Assembly (NCBI GenBank): GCA_034401795.1 | Contig: CM067374.1 | Coordinates: forward strand, 138,660,508 to 138,724,507 | DNA length: 64,000 nucleotides | Source of the DNA: Chaetoderma sp. LZ-2023a | Lineage: Eukaryota > Mollusca > Caudofoveata > Chaetodermatida > Chaetodermatidae | Direction: 5' to 3' | In this document: positions 1 through 12,190 of the stretch, piece after piece | How positions within the stretch are numbered: position 1 is the stretch's first letter | Layout: each line of letters opens with the position of its first letter | Translations under genes and position numbers: made by a program | The notes under the pieces: model-generated | Told to the model about the DNA's origin: nothing | What the model saw: the letters and a program-made list of their open reading frames with translations, nothing else | The model's database searches: none

Positions 1-1480
1 GCTTAGGGCTTCTATAAAAGAAGATCGAGTTCTGGGCCTCCTTGAGGAGAGAGTGGTAGGCTTGCATCACTAGTCGACGGACGTGACCAGCGAGATCAGG
101 AAGGGTTTATTTGGCTTCCAATCGAATTATTCTTAGGAGTATGCAGCTTGTGTCAGCCTCAGCACTATCAACAAAGTGCTCTTGTAGGGCGGTGCTAAGT
201 TGCAAAAACAATGGCGGGCCATTTGCACTCAAATCTGTTAGCATCTGATTGGCCTTTCCCTTGGCAGTCTCATTCCATCCATTTAGATCCACGATTAGGC
301 AGAACTAACAAAGGTAATTTTCCCAATGGGACTCTGTCATATTCCAGCAGTGTGACGATCTTGAGGCCCTGATGTCGGCAGGGCAGATCAGGCCGCTGGC
401 AGTGAGGGGTGGTGGGAGGCAGAATTTCGAGTTTCATTTTCCAGAATCGGTACCTTCGTTACTCGTTATCTTCAGTTGGGCATCTGCATATGGGATTTGC
501 TTTGTCAGGGTGGAGCATTTCGGCAGCATATCCTGTATCCTGTATACTAATGTGGGTAGCATGGCCCAGGCACGGCTGGCCAAATGTGGTGGTATTCTCA
601 TTCTTGCTCTAGATACGCAAGGCAGTAGAGGTAGGCATCCTCATATCGGGGCAGTGTCCAGCTGGTGGAACGGGCATAGATTGCCATTGCAGCCCACACA
701 TCTGGTGCCAGTTGTGGTCTGGCAGCCTCCATCTTGCACCTGTCTCCCTGGCTGCCGAGACTGGGTCTGGTGTCATGCGTAGGGACTGTGTAGTCAGTCA
801 TAACGAACGCATTCCTCGTCTTCATTCATCCAATCACTCGGTTGGCGTGCCACTTCGATGTGGCCACGTCACTGAAGAGAAGGCCATCCACGCCCAGTGG
901 TCCTTCCAGGTGGCTATCCGTTACTACTGATCTCAGGGTTTATGGTGCCGTCCCTTGGATGCTTTCTCAGAATCGTTTGCTGGCCGGAGCAGCCCACCAT
1001 CTCCTAGGAGACACAGGTCCAGTCGGGTATTCCCAACATGGTGGCGTTCCTGTACCAGATGGATCCGGGTGTTAGAGGCTGCCATCTGGATGGCCGGTGT
1101 TCGTTCTTGGGTCGGTTGTGCATGCCTTGTAGTAGCCTTCTTTTCAGTCAGAGCAGAGGATGGTGTGTACATTCGTACCGACGGTAGTAGTCCATTTGGC
1201 GGTGGCAGAGGTGCGGTTCTTGAGGCGGTGGTACTGGAGGTGGCAGCGGCTGTAGAGGCGGCAGTGGTTGTGTAGGTCGTTGTTATGGTGGTTCCGTCCG
1301 TGGCATCGTCGGTTGTTTTTGGTGTGTACAGAGGAGGAGTGCTCCCAGGCCTGCAGGTTTTTTCCTTTTAATCAATATGAAGTTTGGTCAGGTTATCCAT
1401 GGCACGAGGTAGGTGCGTGCCGGTGGATTGAATGCAAGGTGCGAGCTGAGCTCTTTTATGGGCCATCTTCTCTCGGGCAC
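1..1480 (-). pseudogene. Gypsy copy 1: decayed gag region
   Basis: Minus-strand remnant of a Ty3/Gypsy gag that runs off the left edge of the window. The tract at 107-292 reads as a capsid-like segment (GWNE, then MLTDLSANGPP, FLQL and LQEHF). The matching part of the plus-strand copy near 14970-15200 has SGWGQATRELYL and LTDLRTN in the same order. A second matching block, RPQLAPDV followed by W..PRYE, lies at 598-780 and corresponds to 14650-14740. Similarity continues to about 1400, where both copies share GATAACCTGACC. Stops and frame changes interrupt the reading, so no intact Gag is made. Family assignment rests on similarity to the second copy and on the general capsid pattern of Gypsy elements. 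Confidence 0.7.
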
Positions 1481-2690
1481 TAGTGTGGCAGGAACGTGAG
1501 AGGGAGAGGCGAGAGAGGAGTCGCGAGGGCAGTTTTACTGTAGGTTTTAATTTGGTGGCTCCGAGTGCAGTATTTTTATTTGGATGGTGATTTTCAGTTT
1601 AGGGCCTCAAGTGGCCACAGAAGGACGCAATCGATTAGGTTAAGTGAGAAGCTCTAGCCTCGCAAAGTTGGTTGGGTCTTTTGCACAGAGATGAAGACCA
1701 GCCTGAGTGATGTCAAAAAGGTTTTGACTAGGTTCGAGGAACGGGATTTCTGGGTTGCAGATGTGGGAATTGGCTCATGTAATTAGTTAAAGGAGGAAAG
1801 AGTTTAAGGAATCTCTGTCCAGTCATGGCACCTCTGAGTTCTAAAGCAACATCAGGCGGAAATTAGAATGGTGGATTGAAAAAAGATTCCAGGTGATGTG
1901 GCAGTTATACAGTTGATCACCTTTCAGCAATTTTAACCAGAGGATCGCTTAACTTAAAAGGTTTTATCCAGACCATGGGCCAAATGGTTAAAAAAGAAAA
2001 AGGTGTTGTGGTGGTTTTTCCTTCAAGGGTGCGATTAAGGCATATTAGTGCGGTATTCGAGGTGGCGAGACCTTCCATAAGTATAAGTGGGATGATGGTC
2101 GTCAGAGCCGTTGGAACAAGTCAAAAGGAAGGTGGAGATTTTCGAAGCCTTCGAGAATAATGCGTCCATGGTGAGGCATCTTACATAGCACGAATTAGGT
2201 CGTGGCATTAAGATCATTCGCAACATCGTGGGGAGTCAGCGACGGTATATCCTAAGAAAATTTGCTACTATAAGGCAGCTGAAACAGTGCGAATCATGGG
2301 AGCTAAGCGGGAGGCAGCAAGAATAATTTCCAAATCTTAGGGGAGGTTTCAAGTGCGTGTAAGGAAAAAGCCTTTTTGGCAGATGGTCAGGCATCTTCGA
2401 CCGCAGCGCTATTCTGAATCTTCATGTTGCGTGAAACATAAAGGATGTCTCCTGCAAATTTGGTGGCTAGGGCGGACATGCTTAAGTGTGAATCTTTCAA
2501 GATATCAAAAGAGTGAATCCACTGATGACACTATTTTATTTCTTCACGTCCAGTGGTGTGTGAGATTGTCGTCTACAAGTGATGGCTAAGATGATCAATC
2601 CATTTTCGAGATTTCTTGAGCGAAAAAGAAACGGCCACTAGAAGAGCAGAAGGAAAAACCATTGGTGCTAAGGATCTATAAGGAAAAGAC
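1481..2690 (-). mobile_element. Gypsy copy 1: long pre-gag leader with coding-like similarity
   Basis: Between the LTR-like block and gag, this stretch aligns with 12200-14080 of the plus-strand copy. A clear anchor is 2431-2486, whose reverse complement contains CCGCCCTA.CCACCAAATTTG, also present at 12370-12410. Short peptide similarities between the copies (SALATKF against SALTTKF; LDRDSLNSFL against LDRKSLNSFL) suggest this region once encoded protein upstream of gag. Every frame is now broken. I do not recognise a domain. Confidence 0.5.
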
Positions 2691-3780
2691 CACTTAGATT
2701 AGTAAATGCATTTAAGATTTAACACACAATTGCAATGTCTCAGTAGAGCGGTACAAAGTTCATAGTCGTAAAATGTTCCTGCAGTTGCGTGGTCTAGGTT
2801 TTGCTAATGCGGTGGTTGTCGTCCTCGAAACAGCCTTGGTAGATATATTCCCAAAGCGCAGTGTCACGTGGTGACTTAGTCCTCGGTGGGCTCAGATCAC
2901 AAAGCCATAGCTGGCGGGTGTGGGGAACTTCTCGCACCGTAGAGAGTCTGGGCGGATCCTCACAAGAAAGTGAGCACAGGAGCAGCAATGTTGAAAGTTT
3001 ATGTGAGTAGGTAGTTTAGTCACGAAGCGTCCTTTAGTTAACGGGAATTCAGTGGCACAAAGCAGGACTCGGTCGGCAATAGGTACCGAAATGGGAGTCG
3101 CACAGCTCTTCCGGGGGGTGGGGGGGGGGAGTTGTGTGTTCCTATTCAGTGGTTGTGGATGGAAGCAGTGCAGCAACGAGCAGGTTGGGATACAGTCCTG
3201 GTTGGTTCAGTCCCTCCTCTGTATCGAGGGGAAATGTGCAACGCTTCTGTACACAAGTCTCTTTGAGAAACACAAGGAGTGGTGGAAAGTTCTCTGTATG
3301 GCAAGATTCTTCGTCTTCTTTTAGGCTGTTAGTTTGGCTACTTTTCCTAGCGACCATAAAAAACTTGGTGTGAGCGGACTCTATGTAGATGTCGCCCACA
3401 TCAAGTGGTCAAAAAAGAAAGTTCCGCTATGGAATTCACAAGCAAAGCAGACGGAGCGGGAACAGTGAAACAGGACCATCGACTGGGGTTGTATCAAACC
3501 TGTCCACGCTCAGACCTTGATGCGGCTGAGTGTCAATGCAGATCCGGCTGCTTTAATACTGGTCAGCTCTGCATCTCATTATCTTTTGACGAATGGCTGT
3601 TTCCCTGTGTTTGTTCTTGTCCAATCAGGTGTCGCCTATACAGGCGCGGAGATCTGGCGTGGCCAAGCTACTGGTTACTTTATTCATGGTAACTTCGAGC
3701 TAGGTGTTTCCAGAAACCGGGATTCTCAAGCTTCCCAGCAGTACTGAACACTCTAAGGGGCATTGTGATCATAAGCCCTA
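2691..3780 (-). mobile_element. Gypsy copy 1: LTR-like 5' region
   Basis: The reverse complement of this block aligns with 11230-12190 of copy 2. Matches include the promoter area at 3551-3628 and the 3' part at 2740-2860 (ATTAGCAAAACCTA in both). The block runs from promoter to a presumed poly(A) region, as an LTR would, but no second LTR is visible, so the boundaries are approximate. The ATTAAA present in copy 2 is lost here. Confidence 0.5.
3551..3628 (-). promoter_or_regulatory. Conserved CCAAT/TATA promoter of Gypsy copy 1
   Basis: On the minus strand an inverted CCAAT box (CCAAT at 3621-3625 as read on the plus strand) lies about 65 bp upstream of a TATA-like AGTATTAAAG (3551-3560 complement). 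Copy 2 has the same order and nearly the same spacing (ATTGG at 11273-11277, TATAAAA at 11340-11346). The intervening CATTCGTCAA.AGATAATGAG is also shared. This promoter reads toward coordinate 1. Confidence 0.55.
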
Positions 3781-4026
3781 TCTCCGAGAAAGAAGTCATG
3801 CAAAGATGATTTGTACAATCTAAAAAATGTCTACCCAGTCAATGACACCATGCGTATGTGAACTTGTCTATGAAAAAAGCGGCCTATTACGTGGCTACTC
3901 CCAGTGGCCCAACGCATATGCAGAGGAGGCAAATCGGGTCGTAGACATTCTTGCCTGCATCTGTTCATCAGTCTTACTGCTTCCGGGTTGGCTAGTTCTT
4001 CCCATTACCCGTCCACAATCTATTGA

Positions 4027-4112
4027 CATATGCATGCATTCGTGTGTACGAGTGTGTGAATGCAAGCATGCTTGCATGCATGCATGTGTCCGTGTGTGCA
4101 TGCCGTGCGTGC
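4027..4112. repeat. GTGTG/GCATGC simple repeat
   Basis: Alternating purine-pyrimidine tract rich in GCATGC and GTGTG units, including a run of GCATGCATGC near 4070-4085. Low-complexity sequence. Confidence 0.7.
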
Positions 4113-4518
4113 GTGCAAACCTTAACCATAACGTTGGCATGACTTATTAATGGTGTAACATTTAACCCTACAATCGAGAGAGACTACTCAACACGTGCAT
4201 TGCTAGAGATCTGGGTACTTTGAAGATACGGTTAGGTGGCCAGAACAGAGGTCATTATAGAAGTTTCTTCAAGATGGGTCCTGGTACATATGGTATGTGG
4301 GCTTGACCATAAGCTCCCGATCCAATTAATTTCAAACTATTCAACATAATGTGTCTTATTCTTCAAGGACCAGGGCTGGCATGCGCCATGGCTGGTAGGG
4401 CACTTACCATACCAGTAAGTTGCCCAAAGATCGTTCGTCAAATCATGAAAATGCAAATATTATTTACTTGCTAGTCATTTAACCTACCAGACCAAATACA
4501 TCAACTAATTCTTTACAC

Positions 4519-4638
4519 TATAAAAATGTATCTGTTGAATATTCTGAAAGCGATTTGCTGGAAGCCATTGCTGCCTGGGACAGCAATGGCTTCCAACCAA
4601 ATGTCTTTCAAAATATTCAACAGATTTATTTTTATGTT
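4519..4638. mobile_element. Short palindromic element (MITE-like)
   Basis: An imperfect palindrome of about 120 bp. The outer arms are TCTGTTGAATATTCTGAAAG and its complement CTTTCAAAATATTCAACAGA. The inner arms are TGGAAGCCATTGCTG and CAGCAATGGCTTCCA, separated by 7 bases. The CTGTTGAATATTTTGAAA motif recurs at about 35965-36030, 36340 and 49270, suggesting a dispersed family. It has no coding capacity. Confidence 0.6.
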
Positions 4639-5405
4639 GTACAACAGATTTCGGGTATAATTGTATTGAAATTGAGAAACTGGTTTGCGGAGCTAAATTG
4701 TTAAATGATTCTGCGGTTGATGTTGAAAGAGAAGGCCAAGTAAGCCTAATTCTTATGATATTGGAAATATTCTGTTGAATAGACCTATTTTAGCAGAAAC
4801 CTGACTGGAAATTTAGTCAGCATTGCTTTCCAATTCAAATCTGTTTAATAAGCTGGGTAAAGTCTAATAAAATCTTGGATACAACATAATGATGTAGCTA
4901 ATCAGCAAGAATGCATGAAATGGCTTGTCAGAGGATCTAACTGTCACAATTTTCCGCGGAGGAAACACCGAAATCCCTAGGAGGGGAGGGGGCATCCTCT
5001 CGCAGTCCTCCCACATGCATTGTAGCTGCCGGCGGCCTTTAAGACATACAAGCCCTCTCCCTAAAGTCTTCGGATTGCTTCATGGCGCTGATTGTCGGGT
5101 AGCCCTGGGCGGCGGCCCATGTTCGGTAGGGTAAACTTTTAAGCGTTTTCTGTTGACGTTCGTTATCTGCTTTTGCAATATGGTGAATTTTTGCCTTCGA
5201 TACGCGCCAATGTGGGCCAGTGCATGAAAAATGCATTTTCACATGCAGTAAGCGTACGGCCGAGAAATGCAAGAAATGATTTGCATTTCTTCAAGATCTG
5301 CGAGACATTACATTGACGAAACATGCCTGCAAATTTGGTTATAAATGGACGCATAGTTTTAATACAACAAACCAAACTTCACTGTCGCTAAACTTTTTCG
5401 GCTCA

Positions 5406-7143
<1,738 letters not shown>

Positions 7144-7355
7144 GCAGTTATTCTGATTGGCCGAGCGGGTGATGACGTCATCTCATTTGCATATTAGGCC
7201 ACACCCACATTCCCATATATGTTCAGGGGACAGGCCCCTTTTAAACATCGATACAAATTACGCCCCACCACTCAGACCATATATGGGCATGTGGCCGCAG
7301 CCTAATATGCAAATGAGATTACGCTATCACACTCTCATCCAATCAGAACCTGCCC
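7144..7355. mobile_element. Palindromic MITE, copy 1 (family with 51921-52122)
   Basis: Inverted-repeat element of about 200 bp. Both arms start with GGCAG..TTCTGATTGG and continue through TGATGACGTCAT-like, CTCATTTGCATATTAGGC and CCCATATATG segments. Copy 2 at 51921-52122 has the same order (CTGATTGG, GATGACATTATCTCATTTGC, CCCATATATGG, then the mirror). It is non-coding and lies about 185 bp upstream of the acceptor of the ankyrin exon. Confidence 0.75.
7173..7192 (+). promoter_or_regulatory. CRE and octamer motifs inside the MITE arm
   Basis: A perfect TGACGTCA (7173-7180) is followed by ATTTGCAT (7185-7192); the octamer recurs in inverse form at 7307-7314. These match the CREB/ATF and POU binding consensuses. 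They belong to the MITE arm and are shared, with changes, by the second copy. Any effect on the nearby gene is speculation. Confidence 0.35.
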
Positions 7356-7520
7356 ATTCCGTCTTCCTTCTACTAACAGTCCAACTTTAAGTTATCTCAA
7401 TAGACTTGATGTTCTGGAAATCATGTTGCTGATACGCTGAATTTCTACTTGCACATTATATTTTAATGGATTACTGGTTTGGGGAAACTGAATACCTGAT
7501 AAATAGACATAACCATGCTT

Positions 7521-7539
7521 TCTTGATTTTATTTTCAGT
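7521..7539 (+). other. Splice acceptor of the ankyrin exon
   Basis: Pyrimidine-rich TCTTGATTTTATTTTCAG ends at 7538 and would open the exon at 7539 in phase 1. The frame is also open upstream to an ATG at 7466, so a start at 7466 without this splice cannot be excluded. Confidence 0.5.
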
Positions 7540-9959
7540 GAGAGACAGAAACAAGCATACATCTGACGTTGACATACAGAGCATAATGAGTGTGACTCGT
7601 GTATATGGCAACTATTCAGACAACGCATTGCATCAGTTAGTTAAGAATGGAAGCGTGTCAAAACAGATTGATGCACTGTGTGAGGCATCTGGAAATGGAA
7701 ATCTAAGACTTATGCGAGCTTTGTGTCAAAGTGGTATTTCTCCTCATGTTTTAGATGGCTTTCCGGAAAGAAGACCACTATTTATAGCATCAAAATGTCA
7801 ACATTCCCGTAGCAAACTACCATTAATGACGTGCTTAGTTAAAGCTGGAGCTAATATTAACTTACCAGATATGAACAACAAATCAGTCCTTCATTACGCC
7901 ATGTCAGATAATCCTGATTATGATCAATGCACCATGTCAGATAATCGTGATTATGATCGTATCATGGACCTCATACGATTGGGAGCTAATGTCAATGCTA
8001 AAGATAAAGATAACCAATCAGTGCTCCATTTAATGGTGCATAGTGATTCTTCCTATGCTAACATTAGACTGTTAATAGACAAAGGTGCTGACCTCTGTGC
8101 TGTTGATAATGATGGTAAGACACCTCTCCACATTGCGGCAATGATTAGCGATGAAGATATTGTTACGCTCTTGTTAGGCAAAGGTGCTAATGTTGCGGTT
8201 AAAGATAATAATAATAGGACACCTCTCCATGTAGCCGTGAAGTCTAGGTATAAAACCATTGCCAAGCATCTGATAGACAAAGGTGCTGATGTTTGGGCTA
8301 AGGATAATGATGGTAGGACACCTCTGCATGAAGCAATACAGTCGGTATATGAGGACATTGTTAGGCTTTTGATAGACAAAGATCGTAGGGTGTGTGCTAA
8401 CGATAATCCGGTTAGAATGCCTCTCCATGACTCACTTTTAAGATACAATGCAGTCCAGACTTGTGCAGAGACTAGATATGGAGCCACTGCTAAGCATCTG
8501 ATAGACAAAGGTGCTGATATTTGTGCTAAGGATAATGATGGTAGGACTCCTCTCCATGTAGGGGTAACCTCTGGGAGTAGAGACATTGTTAAACATTTGA
8601 TAGACAAAGGTGCCGCTGTTTGTGCTAAAGATAATGATGGTAGGACACCCCTCCATGTAGCAATACAGTTCATAAATGAAGACATTGTTAGATGGTTAAT
8701 ACACAAAGGCGTTATACTAGATTGCGTTTGTAGTAAATTAGAAAATGGTCATTTTGAAATTGTCACGCTAATGATTCAAGCAGGTGCCGATGCTAGCTGT
8801 CTTCATGGGACACGTATCCGTAATAATATCAAAGATGACAAATATCACAGCTGTGATATAATAGAGCTTCTGCTAGATAACGGGGCAGATGTCAATGCTA
8901 TAAATAAATCTGGCGAGTCACCTCTCAAGTACATGCTTCTTCACTACACCTATCTGAAGGGAAATATTGTGAAACTTTTAATTCGACATGGGGCTCTTGT
9001 TGGTGATTTAGTTAATGACTATGTTAGATTGCATCTACTCTGTGCCGTGAAGTACGAAGGGCGTCTGGCGGAACAAATTATCAAGTCAGCTACACCATCA
9101 GAACTTGCATATATTGAATGCATGTTAGATGCCATGGATAATGATATAATAGTTCATGTGTGTGATTGTCTTATTAAACATTTAAAGAAACAAACAGGAT
9201 CAAAAACTAAATTTGATACTGACCTTTTAAGAATTCTGATAGGTGCTGCAGATTTTAAAATAAGAAACCACATATTTCATTGCATAATAGACCATGATGC
9301 AGCTACGGAGTCCGTAGTTCACAGCATTCTCACTGAGCACAAATCTGATATTGATGGCAAAGATAGCCATGGGAAAACATTGCTGTATAAAGCAATTAAA
9401 CTGCATTATACAAAGATAGTGCAGTTCTTAGTTAAATCTGGAACCAATGTTAATACAATGGGTGATGAAAATAGCACTGCACTCCACCAAGCATGTACAT
9501 ATAGTCGGGTCAATCTAAGTGGATTTAATCACCCTAGATGGGGCATATTAGAAATTGCCAAGTGTCTAGTGAAAGCCGGTGCCAGTGTTAATGCAAAAGA
9601 TTCAAAGAATTCTACACCTCTTCATATCACATTGCTAGCAGGTAATGAGCTAAATGGTACATATGAAGAACTGTCTCAATTTTTGATTGAACATGGGGCT
9701 GACGCTAATGCACAAGATGATTATAAACGCACACCTCTTCACATCGCAACCAAATCAGGATGTTTATCTCTGACTAAAACGCTTCTCCATGATCATGCAG
9801 CAGATGTCAATAGAAGCGACTGCTATGGCACCACCCCTCTACACGAGGCTGCTAATTACGGCACTACAGAAATGATCAATTGTCTAATTAGCCATGGAGC
9901 TGATCTGTATGCAAAGGACTGTAAGGACAAGACACCTATGCAAGATGCAATTGACAGAA
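7539..9959 (+). CDS. ASB-like gene, exon with about 17 ankyrin repeats
   Basis: Large open exon encoding tandem ankyrin repeats, a protein-binding fold. Two arrays are visible. An N-terminal array (about 7690-8990) has many copies of the pattern LIDKGAD..AKDNDGRTPLH. A C-terminal array (about 9350-9950) has GA.VNAKD and TPLH motifs. They are separated by about 120 helical residues without clear repeats. Several N-terminal units are nearly identical in DNA, implying recent internal duplication. The first internal ATG in good context is 7586, followed by MSVTRVYG; the frame is also open to 7466. The only stop (9965-9967) lies inside a GTAAGT donor (9960-9965), so translation very probably continues into the exon at 36651. 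Exon phase (one base of a split codon) agrees with that exon. With the later SOCS-box exon the product resembles ASB-family ubiquitin-ligase substrate receptors. Confidence 0.85.
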
Positions 9960-9966
9960 GTAAGTA
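9957..9966 (+). other. Splice donor overlapping the stop codon
   Basis: GAA|GTAAGT places the intron start at 9960. The in-frame TAG at 9965-9967 is inside the donor. The exon ends after the first base of a codon, which the exon at 36651 completes with two bases. Confidence 0.7.
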
Positions 9967-9967
9967 G

Positions 9968-11220
9968 CAGCAAAATCATAGCCAAAATATCTACTTTCAT
10001 ATAATTGTTTTACATATTACTAAATTGTGATTATTCCTATCGCATGACCTATGATATTATAGAATGTATTACATTACTTGCAGAGATGCAGGTACCCAAC
10101 ATCCTATAAGACAGATTGTGCTATGGTCGGGAAATGAACAAGTTGCTAGATTAGCTTCTAAAATACAGTTTGTATTCAAACTGATTGCCGATGTATAATT
10201 GGTAATTTTGGAAGCAGAGAATTTTGTCCTCAGAGAGTTTAGGTGGCCCGAGTTGGGCGCTTCTCAACACACATAAAACAATTAACAGATTCTGTATATG
10301 AAGGATATGTCTAACCTGCCTTATTATTTGGGGGCAGCAGTCGGATCGAACCACAGGTGGTCTTCAATGGTAGGTTCACTGGCGCCCCATGAGATGTATT
10401 GGTGAGGGCCACAGACTACAGGTGGCTCCAACATCGGGTGGTCTTCACTGGTAGGTCCGCCAGCGCCACGAAAAGGTAGAGAGAATTCATCGACAGGGTA
10501 ATGTGAGGAGTTAATAGAATTACCCAGAGAATATGTAACCAGGTGGTTAATCCTCTGGCAAGAGGTAGTTGAGAATATGTGTTTTAATTTGTTTCTTTAT
10601 TTTTGGCTTGTTGTGCTGAGTTTTGATAGTTTTGGGTTTAGGCTTAGAAATTTACAATGTATTTTTGAAGTTTTAGTATATACATCGTTTATGTATTAGG
10701 TTTTATATATTGTTTAGGCCTAACTGGTTTAATTAACAGTTTTATCACTTAATATATATATATCTGGATTTAAAATGCGCTCACAGAAGAGTCACTCTCG
10801 AGGTTATGGTATTGTGGTCAGATAACAGGAGGGACTAGCCAACCCAGGACCAGTAAATACTAACTCTCAGCCCATACTACGGTTACAGATGGATGGCAAT
10901 ACGAATGCACAGCCGAAGGAGAACGTCAAAGGCACGATTTGCTTCCCCTTCGCATGCGCTGGGCCACTGGGAGGGTGGTTTCTCATAGGGAAGAACATGA
11001 CTAGGTAAATACCTTTCAGGATGTATATACTATTTTTGAATAAACCCTTCCTCGAATTATTGCCTATGATCACAATGTCACAAATGATGTTTGGTACTGT
11101 TGGAAAGCCCTGGATTCGCAAGAATATATTATGAACAAGCAATCGAAGAATCGACATCAAACGTAACCTACCTTTTCTAAAACGCACAGGATTTGGCCAC
11201 ACTATTAACTGGCTGACTTT
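9968..11220. other. Intronic sequence, no gene recognised
   Basis: Holds an 81-bp-spaced direct repeat (10356-10467) and AT-rich filler (10550-10780). A 111-codon minus-strand frame at 10867-11202 has no motif I recognise. Confidence 0.5.
10356..10467. repeat. Two-unit direct repeat, spacing 81 bp
   Basis: GGTGGTCTTCAATGGTAGGT at 10356 recurs as GGTGGTCTTCACTGGTAGGT at 10437, each followed by a GGCGCC- or AGCGCC-like block. A third partial unit, ACAGGTGGCTCC, lies between them. Confidence 0.6.
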
Positions 11221-12190
11221 ATCACCTAAATGCTGAGCACTAGAGCTCGCATTCTCAAGCCAACGACCTCTGATTGGCTAAGGGCAACTCTAAGAGGCTG
11301 ACCATTCGTCAATAGATAATGAGATGCAGAACCGATTAGTATAAAAGTAGTGGACTCTGCGTTGAACGAGACTGATTTCCACCAGACTCAGTGCTGCTTG
11401 TTCGGCAATGACTCCTCTGGTCGATGGGCTGCCTTGTTCCAGCTCCACTGGCTACGACTTGTGTGGCCACACTATGGAACGGTTAATGTGACAACTCGCA
11501 GTGATCAACAACTGCAAAGCTGCCAGCACTGAATCTCCTTTTTGAAAGGACCAACAGCCAAACTAACATACACAATTATTCCACTTTCCCTGAGGACTCT
11601 CCGCCCCTTCCCATACCACTCATAACACCTTGTGCACTGAACTTCGCATCCTTTGCCTGATACGGAAAAAGAAGGACTGAACCTGTGCCATCCTCACATA
11701 TGGACCTGTGTGTGCTTGCCTTCTGCCTAATACTTGTGGCCACTTGGCGACACTGTTTCCGCCATTCTGATTCCCACAGAAGAAGAACAAACTGGTACCT
11801 GCCTCTGATCGCGTTCCGCCCATGTGTCATTCCGCACCTGTGCTTTAAAGAAGAACTTTGTGATGAAGTATCTCGCATAACTTTACTTTTATCGTTCACA
11901 TCACCTGTTCTCAATTCAAGTCTATTCTTTCTCGAAGACACACATGAACCTTTACTGCCTAAGGAAGTTCCGCTTCCATCACAGTGGCATGGTGATCTCC
12001 GGCCATCGGGATTGAGTCATTGCTTGATACTGCACCTTGGGAACATATCTGCCAAGACTGATTGAGAGCCAACAGCAGCCGGATTAGCAAAACCTACACC
12101 CTGCAACGACGGGAAAACACTGACGAACTGTTTTACTGCCTTTGTTAATTGTACAAACTTATTAAAGATTTTTATTATCATACAGATCTA
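11221..12190 (+). mobile_element. Gypsy copy 2: LTR-like 5' region
   Basis: Aligns with the reverse complement of 2691-3780. It contains the CCAAT/TATA promoter and, near its end, ATTAAA (12161-12166) that could be a poly(A) signal, followed by TTATTATCATACA. A promoter-to-poly(A) layout fits an LTR, but without a second LTR the exact ends cannot be set. Confidence 0.5.
11271..11347 (+). promoter_or_regulatory. CCAAT/TATA promoter of Gypsy copy 2
   Basis: ATTGG (11273-11277, inverted CCAAT) lies 67 bp before TATAAAA (11340-11346). Order, spacing and the intervening AGATAATGAGATGCAGA-type sequence are conserved with copy 1 at 3551-3628, which supports function in the parental element. Confidence 0.6.

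Noticed and set aside
8053-8706. 217-codon minus-strand open frame with repeats
   Set aside because: Mirror of the ankyrin repeats on the plus strand; its periodicity is explained by the 99-base coding repeat.
10331-10360. Possible tRNA-like B box on the minus strand (GGTTCGATCCG)
   Set aside because: No A box at suitable distance and no cloverleaf could be drawn, so no tRNA gene or tRNA-derived SINE is claimed.
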